From positions 62,001-126,000 of the forward strand of contig NZ_JAAGWF010000008.1 of the NCBI RefSeq assembly GCF_010686765.1: a stretch of DNA of 64,000 nucleotides. Reading direction: 5' to 3'. Of this stretch, positions 25,663 through 33,650 are shown in pieces. The notes below the pieces were generated by a model, which worked only from the letters and a program-made list of their open reading frames with translations, had not been told where the DNA came from and ran no database searches. The stretch comes from Geodermatophilus sabuli (lineage in GTDB: Bacteria; Actinomycetota; Actinomycetes; Mycobacteriales; Geodermatophilaceae). Within the stretch, counting starts at the first letter, position 1, and every line of letters begins with the position of its first letter. Position numbers and translations under genes: made by a program.

Positions 25663-27192
25663 ATGCCCGAGAAGTCCCGCCCGTCCACCGGCAGCAGCCC
25701 CGTCGGCGGGGCCGGCGACACGCCGGCCGACGTCGCGGCGGCGGTCACGGGTCCCCGCCGCAGTGACGGCCCGCGGGTCCGACCCAAGAACGGCCTGGAC
25801 CGGTACTTCGACATCAGCGGCCGCCGCTCGACGGTCGGTCGCGAGCTGCGCGGTGGCCTGACCACCTTCTTCACGATGGCCTACATCGTGGTGCTCAACC
25901 CGATCATCCTGTCGGGCGCCGACATCACCGGCGCGACGCTGCCCTTCGCCTCCGTCGCCGCCGTCACCGCGCTGATCGCCGGCGTCATGACCATCCTCAT
26001 GGGCGTCGTCGGGCGGTACCCCTTCGCGCTGGCCACGGGCCTGGGCATCAACGCGATCGTCGCGGTCTACGCCGCCACCCAGCTGTCCTGGCCCGAGGTC
26101 ATGGGGCTGGTCGTCCTCGAGGGCCTGCTGATCACCGTGCTGGTGCTCACCGGCTTCCGGAGGGCCGTCTTCGAGGCGATCCCGCCGCAGCTCAAGACGG
26201 CGATCGCCGTGGGCATCGGCTTCTTCCTCACCATCATCGGCCTGGCCGACGCCGGCTTCATCCGTCCGGGCAACCCGCTGATCAGCTTCGGCGTCGAGGG
26301 TCAGCTGGCCGGCTGGCCGCTGCTGGTCTTCGTCATCGGGCTGCTGCTGACCAGCGTGCTCGTCGTCCGCCGGGTCAAGGGTGCGCTCCTCATCGGCATC
26401 GTCGTCACGACGGTGATCGCGATCATCGTCGAGGCGATCGCCGAGATCGGGCCCCGGTTCGGCGCCGACGGCGCCGAGAACCCGCGCGGGTGGGCGCTGC
26501 AGGTGCCGACGCTCCCCGAGGACGTCGTCAGCGCCCCGGACCTCTCGCTGATCGGGAACTTCTCGCTCGTCGGCGGCTTCGAGCGGATCGGCGTCATCGC
26601 CGCCGTGCTCATCGTCTTCTCGATCATGATCGCGGACTTCTTCGACACCGTCGGGACGGTGACCGCCGTCGGTGCCGAGGGCGGCCTCCTGGACCAGGAC
26701 CGCAACCTGCCGAAGTCGCAGCCGGTGCTGCTGATCGACTCGCTGGCCGCCGCGGCCGGCGGCGCGGGCAGCGTGTCCTCCAACACGACCTACATCGAGA
26801 GCGCGTCGGGTGTGGCCGACGGTGCCCGCACCGGGCTGGCCAGCGTGGTGACCGGGGTGCTCTTCCTGGTGGCGACCCTGTTCAGCCCGCTCGTGCAGGT
26901 CGTGCCCTCCGAGGCGGCGGCGCCCGTGCTGGTCATCGTCGGCGCGCTGCTGATCAGCCAGATCAAGGACCTCGTCTGGGACGACATGTCCCTGGTCATC
27001 CCCGCCTTCCTCACGATCGCGCTGATGCCGTTCACGTACTCGATCACCAACGGCATCGGCGCCGGTGTCGTCAGCTACGTGCTCCTGCGCACGGCGGTCG
27101 GCCGGCGGCGCGACGTGCACCCGCTCATGTGGGTCATCGCGGTGTTGTTCGTCGTGTACTTCGCGCTGGAGCCCCTGCAGCAGCTCTTCTGA
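25663..27192 (+). CDS. NCS2-family purine/uracil permease (AzgA-like)
   Basis: A 509-residue membrane protein. Family features are LRGGLTTFFTMAYIVVLNP at TM1, the ALATGLGINAIVA motif in TM3, FDTVGTVTAVG in TM8, and SSNTTYIESASGVADGARTG in TM10, matching the AzgA (hypoxanthine/guanine/adenine) branch of NCS2 nucleobase:H+ symporters. An N-terminal extension of about 45 hydrophilic residues precedes TM1. ATG at 25663 follows GGGGAGACG. It sits upstream of, but with a separate promoter from, the MarR gene. Confidence 0.92.
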   Translation: MPEKSRPSTGSSPVGGAGDTPADVAAAVTGPRRSDGPRVRPKNGLDRYFDISGRRSTVGRELRGGLTTFFTMAYIVVLNPIILSGADITGATLPFASVAAVTALIAGVMTILMGVVGRYPFALATGLGINAIVAVYAATQLSWPEVMGLVVLEGLLITVLVLTGFRRAVFEAIPPQLKTAIAVGIGFFLTIIGLADAGFIRPGNPLISFGVEGQLAGWPLLVFVIGLLLTSVLVVRRVKGALLIGIVVTTVIAIIVEAIAEIGPRFGADGAENPRGWALQVPTLPEDVVSAPDLSLIGNFSLVGGFERIGVIAAVLIVFSIMIADFFDTVGTVTAVGAEGGLLDQDRNLPKSQPVLLIDSLAAAAGGAGSVSSNTTYIESASGVADGARTGLASVVTGVLFLVATLFSPLVQVVPSEAAAPVLVIVGALLISQIKDLVWDDMSLVIPAFLTIALMPFTYSITNGIGAGVVSYVLLRTAVGRRRDVHPLMWVIAVLFVVYFALEPLQQLF

Positions 27193-27208
27193 GGGCGACC
27201 GGCACACT

Positions 27209-27225
27209 TGTCAGCTAGGCTAACG
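27209..27225 (+). promoter_or_regulatory. Promoter/operator of the marR-MFS pair, probable leaderless start
   Basis: TGTCAGC-TAG-GCTAACG is an imperfect inverted repeat (five of seven positions pair) that overlaps a -10-like TAGGCT at 27216-27221. The GTG start codon lies seven bases after that hexamer, where transcription would be expected to begin. This layout would let the MarR protein repress its own operon. Confidence 0.5.
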
Positions 27226-27228
27226 ATC

Positions 27229-27663
27229 GTGAGCCGGACGACGCTGGACACCGCGGCGCTGGCCCACGACCTGCGGCTGGCGGTCATGCGGTTCTCCCGG
27301 CGGCTGCGCAACCAGCGGGTCGACCAGTCGGTGACCCTCACCCACCTGGCCGCGCTGTCCACGCTCAAGCGGCACGGGTCGATGAGCCCGGGGGAGCTGG
27401 CCTCGCACGAGCGGGTGCAGCCGCCGTCGATGACCCGCGTGGTCGTCGCGCTGGAGGGCATGGGGCTGGTCACCCGGAGCCCGCACCCCACCGACGGGCG
27501 GCAGGTGGTCATCGACCTGACCGGGGCCGCTGAGGACCTGCTGAACGCCGAGGCCCGCGCCCGCGAGGCGTGGCTCTCCGGCCGGTTGCAGGAGCTCACC
27601 GCGGAGGAACGGGCCGTGCTCCGCGAGGCGGCGGCCATCATGGACAAGCTGGCGAGTGGGTGA
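27229..27663 (+). CDS. MarR-family transcriptional regulator
   Basis: A 144-residue winged helix-turn-helix protein. Visible are the LTHLAALSTLKRHGSMSPGE segment, the recognition region VQPPSMTRVVVALEGMGLV and the wing SPHPTDGRQVVIDLT. MarR proteins are dimeric repressors often released by small phenolic or lipophilic ligands and often control an adjacent efflux pump. The next gene is an MFS transporter whose GTG overlaps this stop codon (GTGA), fitting that model. Confidence 0.93.
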   Translation: MSRTTLDTAALAHDLRLAVMRFSRRLRNQRVDQSVTLTHLAALSTLKRHGSMSPGELASHERVQPPSMTRVVVALEGMGLVTRSPHPTDGRQVVIDLTGAAEDLLNAEARAREAWLSGRLQELTAEERAVLREAAAIMDKLASG

Positions 27664-29012
27664 CCGGTAGCGCCGGCTCCTTCCGGGCGTTGCGGGTGCG
27701 CAACTACCGCATCTACGCCTCGGCCAACCTGGTCAGTCTCACCGGCACCTGGATGCAGCGGATCGGCCAGGACTGGCTGGTGCTGCAGATCTCCGGTGAC
27801 AGCGGCGTGGCCCTCGGGGCGGTCACCGCGCTGCAGTTCGGGCCCACGCTGGTCTTCAGCATGTACGGCGGGGTGCTCGCCGACCGCTACGCCAAGCGCC
27901 GGATGCTGGTCGTGACCCAGACCCTGCTCGGTCTGCTGGCGCTGGTCCTGGGCGTGCTCGTCGCCCTGGACGGCATCGCGCTGTGGCACGTGTTCGTGCT
28001 CGCGGGCCTGCTCGGCGCGGTGTCCGCGATCGACGCGCCGGTGCGGCAGGCCTTCGTCTCCGAGATGGTCGGTCCGGAGTTGCTGACCAACGCGGTCAGC
28101 CTGAACTCCACCGTCTTCAACGGGGCCCGGCTGGTCGGTCCCTCGATGGCCGGACTCCTGATCGGGGCGGCGTCCGGCGACACCGCACCCGCGTTCTTCG
28201 TCAACGCCGCCAGCTTCGCGTTCACCATCGGCGCCCTGCTGAGCATGCGGCCGGGGGAGTTGCGCCCGAGCCCACCGGTCGCGCGGGCCAAGGGACAACT
28301 GCGGGAGGGGCTGGCCTACACCTGGGCCCATCCGGACCTCGTGCTGGCGATGGCGCTGGCCTTCGTGCTGGGCAGCTTCGCCTTCAACTACCAGGTCACC
28401 ATCGCGCTGATGGCCCGCGAGACGTTCGACCTCGGCGCGGAGGCGTTCGGGCTGCTCTCCACCTGCTTCGCGGTGGGCTCGCTGTCCGGTGCGCTGCTGT
28501 CCACCCGGCGCAGCGCGCGGCCGCGGCAGCGGTTCCTGGTGCTGGCGGCGATCGCCTTCGGGCTGCTCACCATCGCCTGCGGGCTCATGCCGGGCTACGT
28601 CTCCTTCGCGGTGCTCCTGGTGCCCGCCGGAGCGGCCGGCCTGGTGTTCAGCGTGGCCAACAACAGCTTCGTCCAACTGGGTGTCGAGCCGCAGATGCGC
28701 GGCCGGGTCATGGCGCTGTACTTCATGTGCTTCATGGGCGGCACCCCGGTCGGTGCGCCGGTCATCGGCTGGGTGGCCGAGCACCTGGGCGCGCCCTGGG
28801 GACTGATCCTGGGTGGGGCGGTCGCCGTGCTGGCCGGCTGCGGTGCGGCGGCCTGGCTGGCCCGCGGCCGCCGGGTCCGTCTGGAGGCGCACGTGGCGCC
28901 GCCCTCGCTGCACCTGCACGTCGGCGCGCGGGCGGTGCCGTCGGTCCCGATCCGGACGGCGGAGGTCGCCACGGCCGGACCCGCGCCGGACCAGCAGGTC
29001 ACCCGCCGCTGA
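27660..29012 (+). CDS. MFS efflux transporter (EntS-like, MFS_3)
   Basis: A 450-residue transporter with about 12 TM segments. It starts FRALRVRNYRIYASANLVSL, with GTWMQRIGQDWLVL in TM1, VLADRYAKRRMLVV in the 2-3 loop, and GVEPQMRGRVMALYF in the 10-11 loop, as in the EntS/enterobactin-exporter-like MFS_3 family. The C-terminal 70 residues are hydrophilic. The start codon overlaps the MarR stop by four bases. Drug or metabolite export controlled by the MarR protein is likely; the substrate is unknown. Confidence 0.9.
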   Translation: MTGSAGSFRALRVRNYRIYASANLVSLTGTWMQRIGQDWLVLQISGDSGVALGAVTALQFGPTLVFSMYGGVLADRYAKRRMLVVTQTLLGLLALVLGVLVALDGIALWHVFVLAGLLGAVSAIDAPVRQAFVSEMVGPELLTNAVSLNSTVFNGARLVGPSMAGLLIGAASGDTAPAFFVNAASFAFTIGALLSMRPGELRPSPPVARAKGQLREGLAYTWAHPDLVLAMALAFVLGSFAFNYQVTIALMARETFDLGAEAFGLLSTCFAVGSLSGALLSTRRSARPRQRFLVLAAIAFGLLTIACGLMPGYVSFAVLLVPAGAAGLVFSVANNSFVQLGVEPQMRGRVMALYFMCFMGGTPVGAPVIGWVAEHLGAPWGLILGGAVAVLAGCGAAAWLARGRRVRLEAHVAPPSLHLHVGARAVPSVPIRTAEVATAGPAPDQQVTRR

Positions 29013-29083
29013 CGGGGGTCCACCCGGCCGCCGATCGACGTACCGTTGCGAGGGACTCCCGTCCAGTGCTCCGCGGAGGCGAC

Positions 29084-29488
29084 ATGGCCGTCCCACTGCT
29101 GCAGTACCTGGCCATCACGGTGGGCTTCATCGGGGCGGTGGCCCTGCTGGGGCTGCTCGCCCGGTGGTTCTGCGGGTCGTTCCGCGTGCAGCTGCCGCGT
29201 CGTCGTCGCGACCCGGAGCCGGTCGCGCCCGCACCTCGCCGTCCGCTCGAGGCCGTCGCGGCCGACCTCCGCCGCCTCGCCCGGCAGTTGGCGCACGTAC
29301 CCGCCGGCGCACCCATGGCCCGCCGCCGCGGACTGCAGGCCGCCTACGACGACGTGCTGGTCGAGGCGGCGCTGCTGCTGGAGGTGCCGCACACCCTGCC
29401 CGGGACGCCGGAGGGCATGGCCCGCGAGGTCGAGCGGCTGCGGGTCCAGACCGCGCTGGCCGACGCGGGCCTGACGGTGCACGGCTGA
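29084..29488 (+). CDS. Small single-pass membrane protein, unknown function
   Basis: ATG at 29084 follows GCGGAGGCGAC. The 134-residue product has one N-terminal TM helix (LQYLAITVGFIGAVALLGLLA without longer quotation), a basic linker (RVQLPRRRRD) and a helical cytoplasmic domain of about 85 residues with RPLEAVAADLRRLARQLAHV. A similar N-terminal-anchor plus short helical domain is common in uncharacterised actinobacterial proteins. Its stop codon overlaps the presumed CTG start of the next gene. Confidence 0.72.
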   Translation: MAVPLLQYLAITVGFIGAVALLGLLARWFCGSFRVQLPRRRRDPEPVAPAPRRPLEAVAADLRRLARQLAHVPAGAPMARRRGLQAAYDDVLVEAALLLEVPHTLPGTPEGMAREVERLRVQTALADAGLTVHG

Positions 29489-30063
29489 GCGCGCCGCCCA
29501 CCGGCCCGCGGAGACGGCGGCTGTTCTTCGCGGTGACCCCACCACCGGGCGCCCGGGCCGACCTGGACCGGGCACTGGCCCCGCTGCGCGTGGCTCCGGG
29601 TGCGCCCGGGTGGACCCCGCCGGAGCGCTGGCACCTCACCCTGCTGTTCCTCGGTGGGGTCCCGGCCGGGGACGTGCCCGCCCTCGTCGCGGGCGCCGGG
29701 CCGGCGGTGGCGGCCACCCCGCCGTTGTCGCTGCGGCTGGCCGGCGGCGGGCGGTTCGGCTCCCGGCGCCGCCCGCAGGTGTGCTGGGCCGGGGTGACCG
29801 GCGACGCGGACGTGCTCGGCGGCCTGGCCGGCCGGCTGGCCGGCGTCGCCCGCGAGCTCCGCCTGCCCGTCGAGGACCGGCCCTTCCGCGCGCACCTCAC
29901 GCTGGGTCGCTGGCGGCCCGGCCGGCCCGCCGACGGCGCCCTGCCCGACCGGCTGGTCGGCTATCGCGGGCCGAGCTGGCCGGTGACCGAGGTGGAACTG
30001 CTGGAGAGCCACCTCGGCACCCCCGTCCGCTACGAACGGGTGGCGGCCTGGCCCGTCGGCTGA
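29485..30063 (+). CDS. thpR: RNA 2',3'-cyclic phosphodiesterase (2H family)
   Basis: About 192 residues with both HxTx motifs of the 2H phosphoesterase fold: RWHLTLLFLG (H50, T52) and FRAHLTLGRW (H137, T139). The first strand RRLFFAVTPP is the usual ThpR N-terminus. The enzyme hydrolyses 2',3'-cyclic phosphate ends of RNA, historically assayed as RNA ligase. No ATG, GTG or TTG precedes the first strand in this frame, also not within the upstream gene; the CTG at 29485, overlapping the previous TGA as CTGA, is the best start. Non-canonical initiation or a sequence error remains possible. Confidence 0.83.
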   Translation: MSAPPTGPRRRRLFFAVTPPPGARADLDRALAPLRVAPGAPGWTPPERWHLTLLFLGGVPAGDVPALVAGAGPAVAATPPLSLRLAGGGRFGSRRRPQVCWAGVTGDADVLGGLAGRLAGVARELRLPVEDRPFRAHLTLGRWRPGRPADGALPDRLVGYRGPSWPVTEVELLESHLGTPVRYERVAAWPVG

Positions 30064-30087
30064 CGGCCCCGTGAGGGAGCGGCTCGG

Positions 30088-31050
30088 CTACCAGGCGTAC
30101 TCCATCGGCGCCTCTCGATAGCCGGGCCAGATCTCGTCCAGCCGGGCCAGCTGGTCGTCGTCCAGGCTGACGGCCAGGGCGCCGAGGGCTCCCTCCAGCT
30201 GCTCCATCGTGCGCGGGCCGACGATCGGTGCGGTCACCACCGGCTGGTGCAGCAGCCAGGCGACGCCGACGTCTGCGGGCGGGAGTCCCCACTCCCGGCA
30301 GGCGTCCTCGTAGGCCTGCAGGGCCGGGCGGTGCCGCTCCACCCGCTCCCCGGCGGCCCGCCGCCGCTCGCCCGAGCCCTCACCGAGGACGCCGGCCAGC
30401 AGTCCGCCGGCCAGCGGGCTCCACGGCACGATGCCGACGCCGTAGTGCCGGGCCGCCGGGAGCACCTCCAGCTCCACGTGCCGGGTGAGCAGGTTGTAGT
30501 GGGACTGCTCGCTGACCAGGCCGAGGAAGTGCCGGCGGGCGGCCGCCTCGTTGGCGGCGGCGAGCTGCCAGGCGGCGTGGTTGGACGACCCGACGTAGAG
30601 CACCTTGCCCTGGGCGACCAGCGTCTCGCAGGCCTGCCAGATCTCGTCCCACGGCGTGGCCGGGTCGACGTGGTGGAACTGGTAGAGGTCGATCCAGTCG
30701 GTCTGCAGCCGGCACAGCGAGGCCTCGCAGGAGCGGACCAGGTTGCGCGCGGACAGGAAGGTGTCGTTGGGCCACTCGGTCATGGAGCCGTACACCTTGG
30801 TGGCCAGCACGGTCTTCTCCCGGCGCTGCCCACCCTGGGCGAACCAGGTGCCGAGCACCTCCTCGGTCCGCCCCTTGCCGGCGTCGAAGCCGTAGGTGTT
30901 GGCGGTGTCGACGAAGTTGACCCCTTCGGCCTGCGCGCGGTCCAGGATCGCGTGGGCGTCGTCCTCCGGCGTCTTCCAGCCGAAGTTCATCGTGCCCAGG
31001 CAGAGGCGCGAGACCGAGAGGCCGCTGCGCCCCAGGTGCGTGTACTCCAT
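30088..31050 (-). CDS. Aldo/keto reductase
   Basis: A 320-residue TIM-barrel oxidoreductase with the AKR tetrad visible: D48 in NFVDTANTYG, Y53, K85 in VLATKVYG, and H126 in LYQFHHVD. The C-terminal IVGPRTMEQLEGAL binds the NADPH phosphate. It reduces an aldehyde or ketone with NADPH; the sequence is of the YajO/YhdN (AKR11/12) style. ATG at 31050 (MEYTHLGRSGL). It diverges from the thioesterase-like gene across 28 bp, which may hide overlapping promoters. Confidence 0.92.
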   Translation of the reverse strand: MEYTHLGRSGLSVSRLCLGTMNFGWKTPEDDAHAILDRAQAEGVNFVDTANTYGFDAGKGRTEEVLGTWFAQGGQRREKTVLATKVYGSMTEWPNDTFLSARNLVRSCEASLCRLQTDWIDLYQFHHVDPATPWDEIWQACETLVAQGKVLYVGSSNHAAWQLAAANEAAARRHFLGLVSEQSHYNLLTRHVELEVLPAARHYGVGIVPWSPLAGGLLAGVLGEGSGERRRAAGERVERHRPALQAYEDACREWGLPPADVGVAWLLHQPVVTAPIVGPRTMEQLEGALGALAVSLDDDQLARLDEIWPGYREAPMEYAW

Positions 31051-31078
31051 GGACAGCCACCCTGGCAGTCTCGGGTCC

Positions 31079-31906
31079 GTGCCGCAGATCGATCCCCGAG
31101 CGTCCGTGTTCGACGCCGCGACGGCGGTCCGCCCGGCGGCCGACGGCGGACTGACCGCCGACCTGGACCCGGGCTGGGACGTCGGCCCGGGCATCCTCAA
31201 CGGCGGGTACCTGCTCGCGGTCACCGCCCGCGCGGCCCTGGCCGGCAGCCCGCACCCCCATCCGGTCGCGGTCTCGGCGAGCTTCCTGCGGGCCACCGCA
31301 CCCGGTCCGGTCACGCTGACCGTGCTGCCGGGGACGGCCGGGCGCACGGTGGCGCACTCCTCCGTCGTCCTCGCCGGGGCGGCCGGTCCGACGCTGACCG
31401 CGCAGGTCACGACCGCGGCGCTGACCGACGAGCGGCCGCTGTACTCCGCGTGCCCACCCCCCGCGGCCACGCCGGTGGAGCACTGCCTCCCCGCGACCGA
31501 CGACGGGACGCACGCGCACCCGATGCCCGAGGTGGGCCTGCGCACCCGGGTGCACACGCGGCTGGATCCCGAGACCGCCGGCTGGGTGCGGGGGGAGCCG
31601 TCGAGCGACCCGGTGGTGCGGGCGTGGGTGCGGCTCGCCGACGGCCGCGAGCCCGACCCGCTGGCGTTGCTGCTCTTCGCCGACGTCCTGCCGCCGACCG
31701 GCTGGGCCACCGGCCGGTTCGGCTGGGCGCCGACGGTGCAGCTGCAGGCGCTGGTCCGGGCGGTCCCGGCGCCGGGCTGGTGCCTCGTGGAGGCCCGGGC
31801 CGGCGAGGTCGCCGGAGGGTGGCTGGACGAGGACTACCGCATCTGGGACGCCACCGGGCGCCTGGTCGCCCAGAGCCGTCAGCTGGCCCGCACCCCCCGC
31901 GCCTGA
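31079..31906 (+). CDS. Acyl-CoA thioesterase-like (hot-dog fold) protein
   Basis: A 275-residue protein built as a double hot-dog: the N-terminal half has WDVGPGILNGGYLLAVTARA and AVSASFLRATAPGPVTLTV, the C-terminal half DPLALLLFADVLPPTG and APTVQLQALVRAVPAPG. This is the TesB-like/thioesterase-family layout that hydrolyses acyl-CoA. GTG at 31079 is preferred; the ATG at 31049 would overlap the divergent ATG of the aldo/keto reductase in the same CCATGG. The acyl substrate is not predictable. Confidence 0.82.
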   Translation: MPQIDPRASVFDAATAVRPAADGGLTADLDPGWDVGPGILNGGYLLAVTARAALAGSPHPHPVAVSASFLRATAPGPVTLTVLPGTAGRTVAHSSVVLAGAAGPTLTAQVTTAALTDERPLYSACPPPAATPVEHCLPATDDGTHAHPMPEVGLRTRVHTRLDPETAGWVRGEPSSDPVVRAWVRLADGREPDPLALLLFADVLPPTGWATGRFGWAPTVQLQALVRAVPAPGWCLVEARAGEVAGGWLDEDYRIWDATGRLVAQSRQLARTPRA

Positions 31907-31933
31907 CCGGCGCACCGGTGCGGCGCCGGTGCG

Positions 31934-31984
31934 GTTCCGCGTCGTGGGAGTCGCGTTCCCCCGCCGTGTGGTGTGTGCCACGTT
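31934..31984 (+). promoter_or_regulatory. IclR-type operator and -10-like element before the first binding-protein gene
   Basis: GTTCCGCGTCGTGGGAG (31934-31950) matches the pattern GTTCC-R-Y-G-Y-C-R-Y-GGRA seen at 6552 and 34821. A -10-like CACGTT starts 29 bases after its end, the same offset as at the other two sites. Regulation of the 32040 gene by the IclR protein at 6680 is inferred. Confidence 0.55.
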
Positions 31985-32039
31985 CGCGGGACCACGTCGT
32001 CTGCGCGGCCGTCTGCGGCCGCCGGCAAGGAGTCAGCTG

Positions 32040-33623
32040 ATGTCGAGGAAGACCCTGCCCCGCGCGGCGGCCGCCACCTGTGCGGCCGCGCTCGTCCTCT
32101 CCGGGTGTGGAGGGGGTGGTGGGGACACCGCCGGGAGCGGGACGGCGGCCGGCTGCGACCCGCGCCAGGGCGGCACGCTCACGGTGCAGCAGCCCTTCGA
32201 GCTCGCGACGACCGCGAACTTCTTCGAGAGCATCGACCCGTCGCTCATGCAGATCATGTCGGGCACCGTCTACAGCAAGCTGCTCGAGGTGGACCCCGAG
32301 GCCGAGGGATTCGCGCTGAAGGGTGACCTGGCCACCGAGTGGGAGGTCTCCGAGGACGGCCTGACCTACACCTTCCAGCTGCGCGACGACGTCGTCTGGC
32401 AGGACATCGCGCCGGTCAACGGGCGGGCGTTCACCGCCGACGACGTCGTGGCCACGTTCATGGGGCTCAAGGCCAGCAACGCGGCGCACAAGTGGATGGT
32501 CGAGCCGGTGGAGAACGTGACCGCCGAGGGCGACACCACCGTGGTCTTCACGCTGTCGCGGCCCTACGCGCCCTTCCTCGAGTACCTGGCCCACCACTTC
32601 AACGTCGTCCTGCCCCGCGAGGGCGTCGAGGGCACGTACGACATGGCCGAGACCTACATCGGCACCGGGCCGTACACGGTCGCCGAGCACGACCCCGACG
32701 TGGAGTGGGTCCTCGAGCGCAACCCGGACTACTTCGGGGACGCCTACGTCGACGAGATCCGGCTGCCGATCATCAGCGACACCGCGGCGGTCCAGGCGGC
32801 CCTGCGCAGCGGCCGGCTCGACATCGGCACCGTGCCCTTCGACATCGCCGAGAGCTCCTTCGCCGACAACGCCGACTTCCAGGTCGTCGAGCAGCCGTCC
32901 AACCAGGTCAGCTTCTACATCAACACGACCAAGGCGCCGTTCGACGACGTCCGGGTGCGCCGGGCCATCATGATGGCCATCGACTGGCAGGGCATGGGCG
33001 AGAGCGTGCGGGGCCGGTACAACCCGACGTCCCTGGTGCGCCCCGACATCTCCGCGGCCGCCCTGACCGAGGACGAGCTCGCCGAGGTGCGTCCCTTCGA
33101 CCAGGAGCAGGCCCGCGAGCTGCTCGACGAGGCCGGCGTCCCGGAGGGCTTCACGCTCGAGCTGCTGGTCCAGCAGCTCAGCGAGGCCGACGTCCGCGAG
33201 GCGGAGTGGATGGCCGCCGACCTCGCCGACGTCGGCATCACCGCGGAGATCGCCGTCGTCGACCCGGCCACCGGCATCACCCGCCGGCGGGCCCACGAGT
33301 TCGACATCACCAAGGCGGTGCGGTCGGTCATCTTCCCGGACCAGACGATCCAGGACTTCCACTCGCAGTCGATCGACAACTACGCCGCCATCAACGACCC
33401 GCAGGTCGACCAGATGATCGCCGAGAGCCGGACCATCCTCGACGAGGACGAGCGCAACGCCGCCTACCGCGAGTTCCAGGAGTACATGGAGACCGAGGTG
33501 GCGGGGGCCGTGCTGCCGGTGCAGTACTACCAGTTCTGGGTGGCCGGCAGCCGGGTGCAGAACTACCAGCAGTCGCCGATCTACCAGGGCAGCCTCTACG
33601 CGGACATGTGGGTCTGCGAGTGA
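32040..33623 (+). CDS. ABC importer substrate-binding lipoprotein, family 5 (first paralogue)
   Basis: A 527-residue SBP_bac_5 protein. The signal peptide ends in the lipobox LVLSGC (Cys about residue 23) followed by a Gly-rich linker. Family-5 landmarks are GDLATEWEVSEDGLTYTFQL, NGRAFTADDVVATF, GTGPYTVAEHDPDVEWVLER and RVRRAIMMAIDW. The protein sits on the outer face of the membrane and delivers ligand to Opp/Dpp-type permeases. It is very similar to the protein at 34969, and the last 18 residues are identical. ATG at 32040 follows CAAGGAGTC. The ligand is unknown; peptides, nickel and sugars are all handled by this family. Confidence 0.93.
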   Translation: MSRKTLPRAAAATCAAALVLSGCGGGGGDTAGSGTAAGCDPRQGGTLTVQQPFELATTANFFESIDPSLMQIMSGTVYSKLLEVDPEAEGFALKGDLATEWEVSEDGLTYTFQLRDDVVWQDIAPVNGRAFTADDVVATFMGLKASNAAHKWMVEPVENVTAEGDTTVVFTLSRPYAPFLEYLAHHFNVVLPREGVEGTYDMAETYIGTGPYTVAEHDPDVEWVLERNPDYFGDAYVDEIRLPIISDTAAVQAALRSGRLDIGTVPFDIAESSFADNADFQVVEQPSNQVSFYINTTKAPFDDVRVRRAIMMAIDWQGMGESVRGRYNPTSLVRPDISAAALTEDELAEVRPFDQEQARELLDEAGVPEGFTLELLVQQLSEADVREAEWMAADLADVGITAEIAVVDPATGITRRRAHEFDITKAVRSVIFPDQTIQDFHSQSIDNYAAINDPQVDQMIAESRTILDEDERNAAYREFQEYMETEVAGAVLPVQYYQFWVAGSRVQNYQQSPIYQGSLYADMWVCE

Positions 33624-33650
33624 CCGCGCCGGCGACGGAGGGGTCACGCC

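Noticed and set aside
31049-31078. ATG start for the thioesterase-like gene at 31049
   Set aside because: It would overlap the divergent ATG of the aldo/keto reductase in the same CCATGG; the GTG at 31079 is more plausible.
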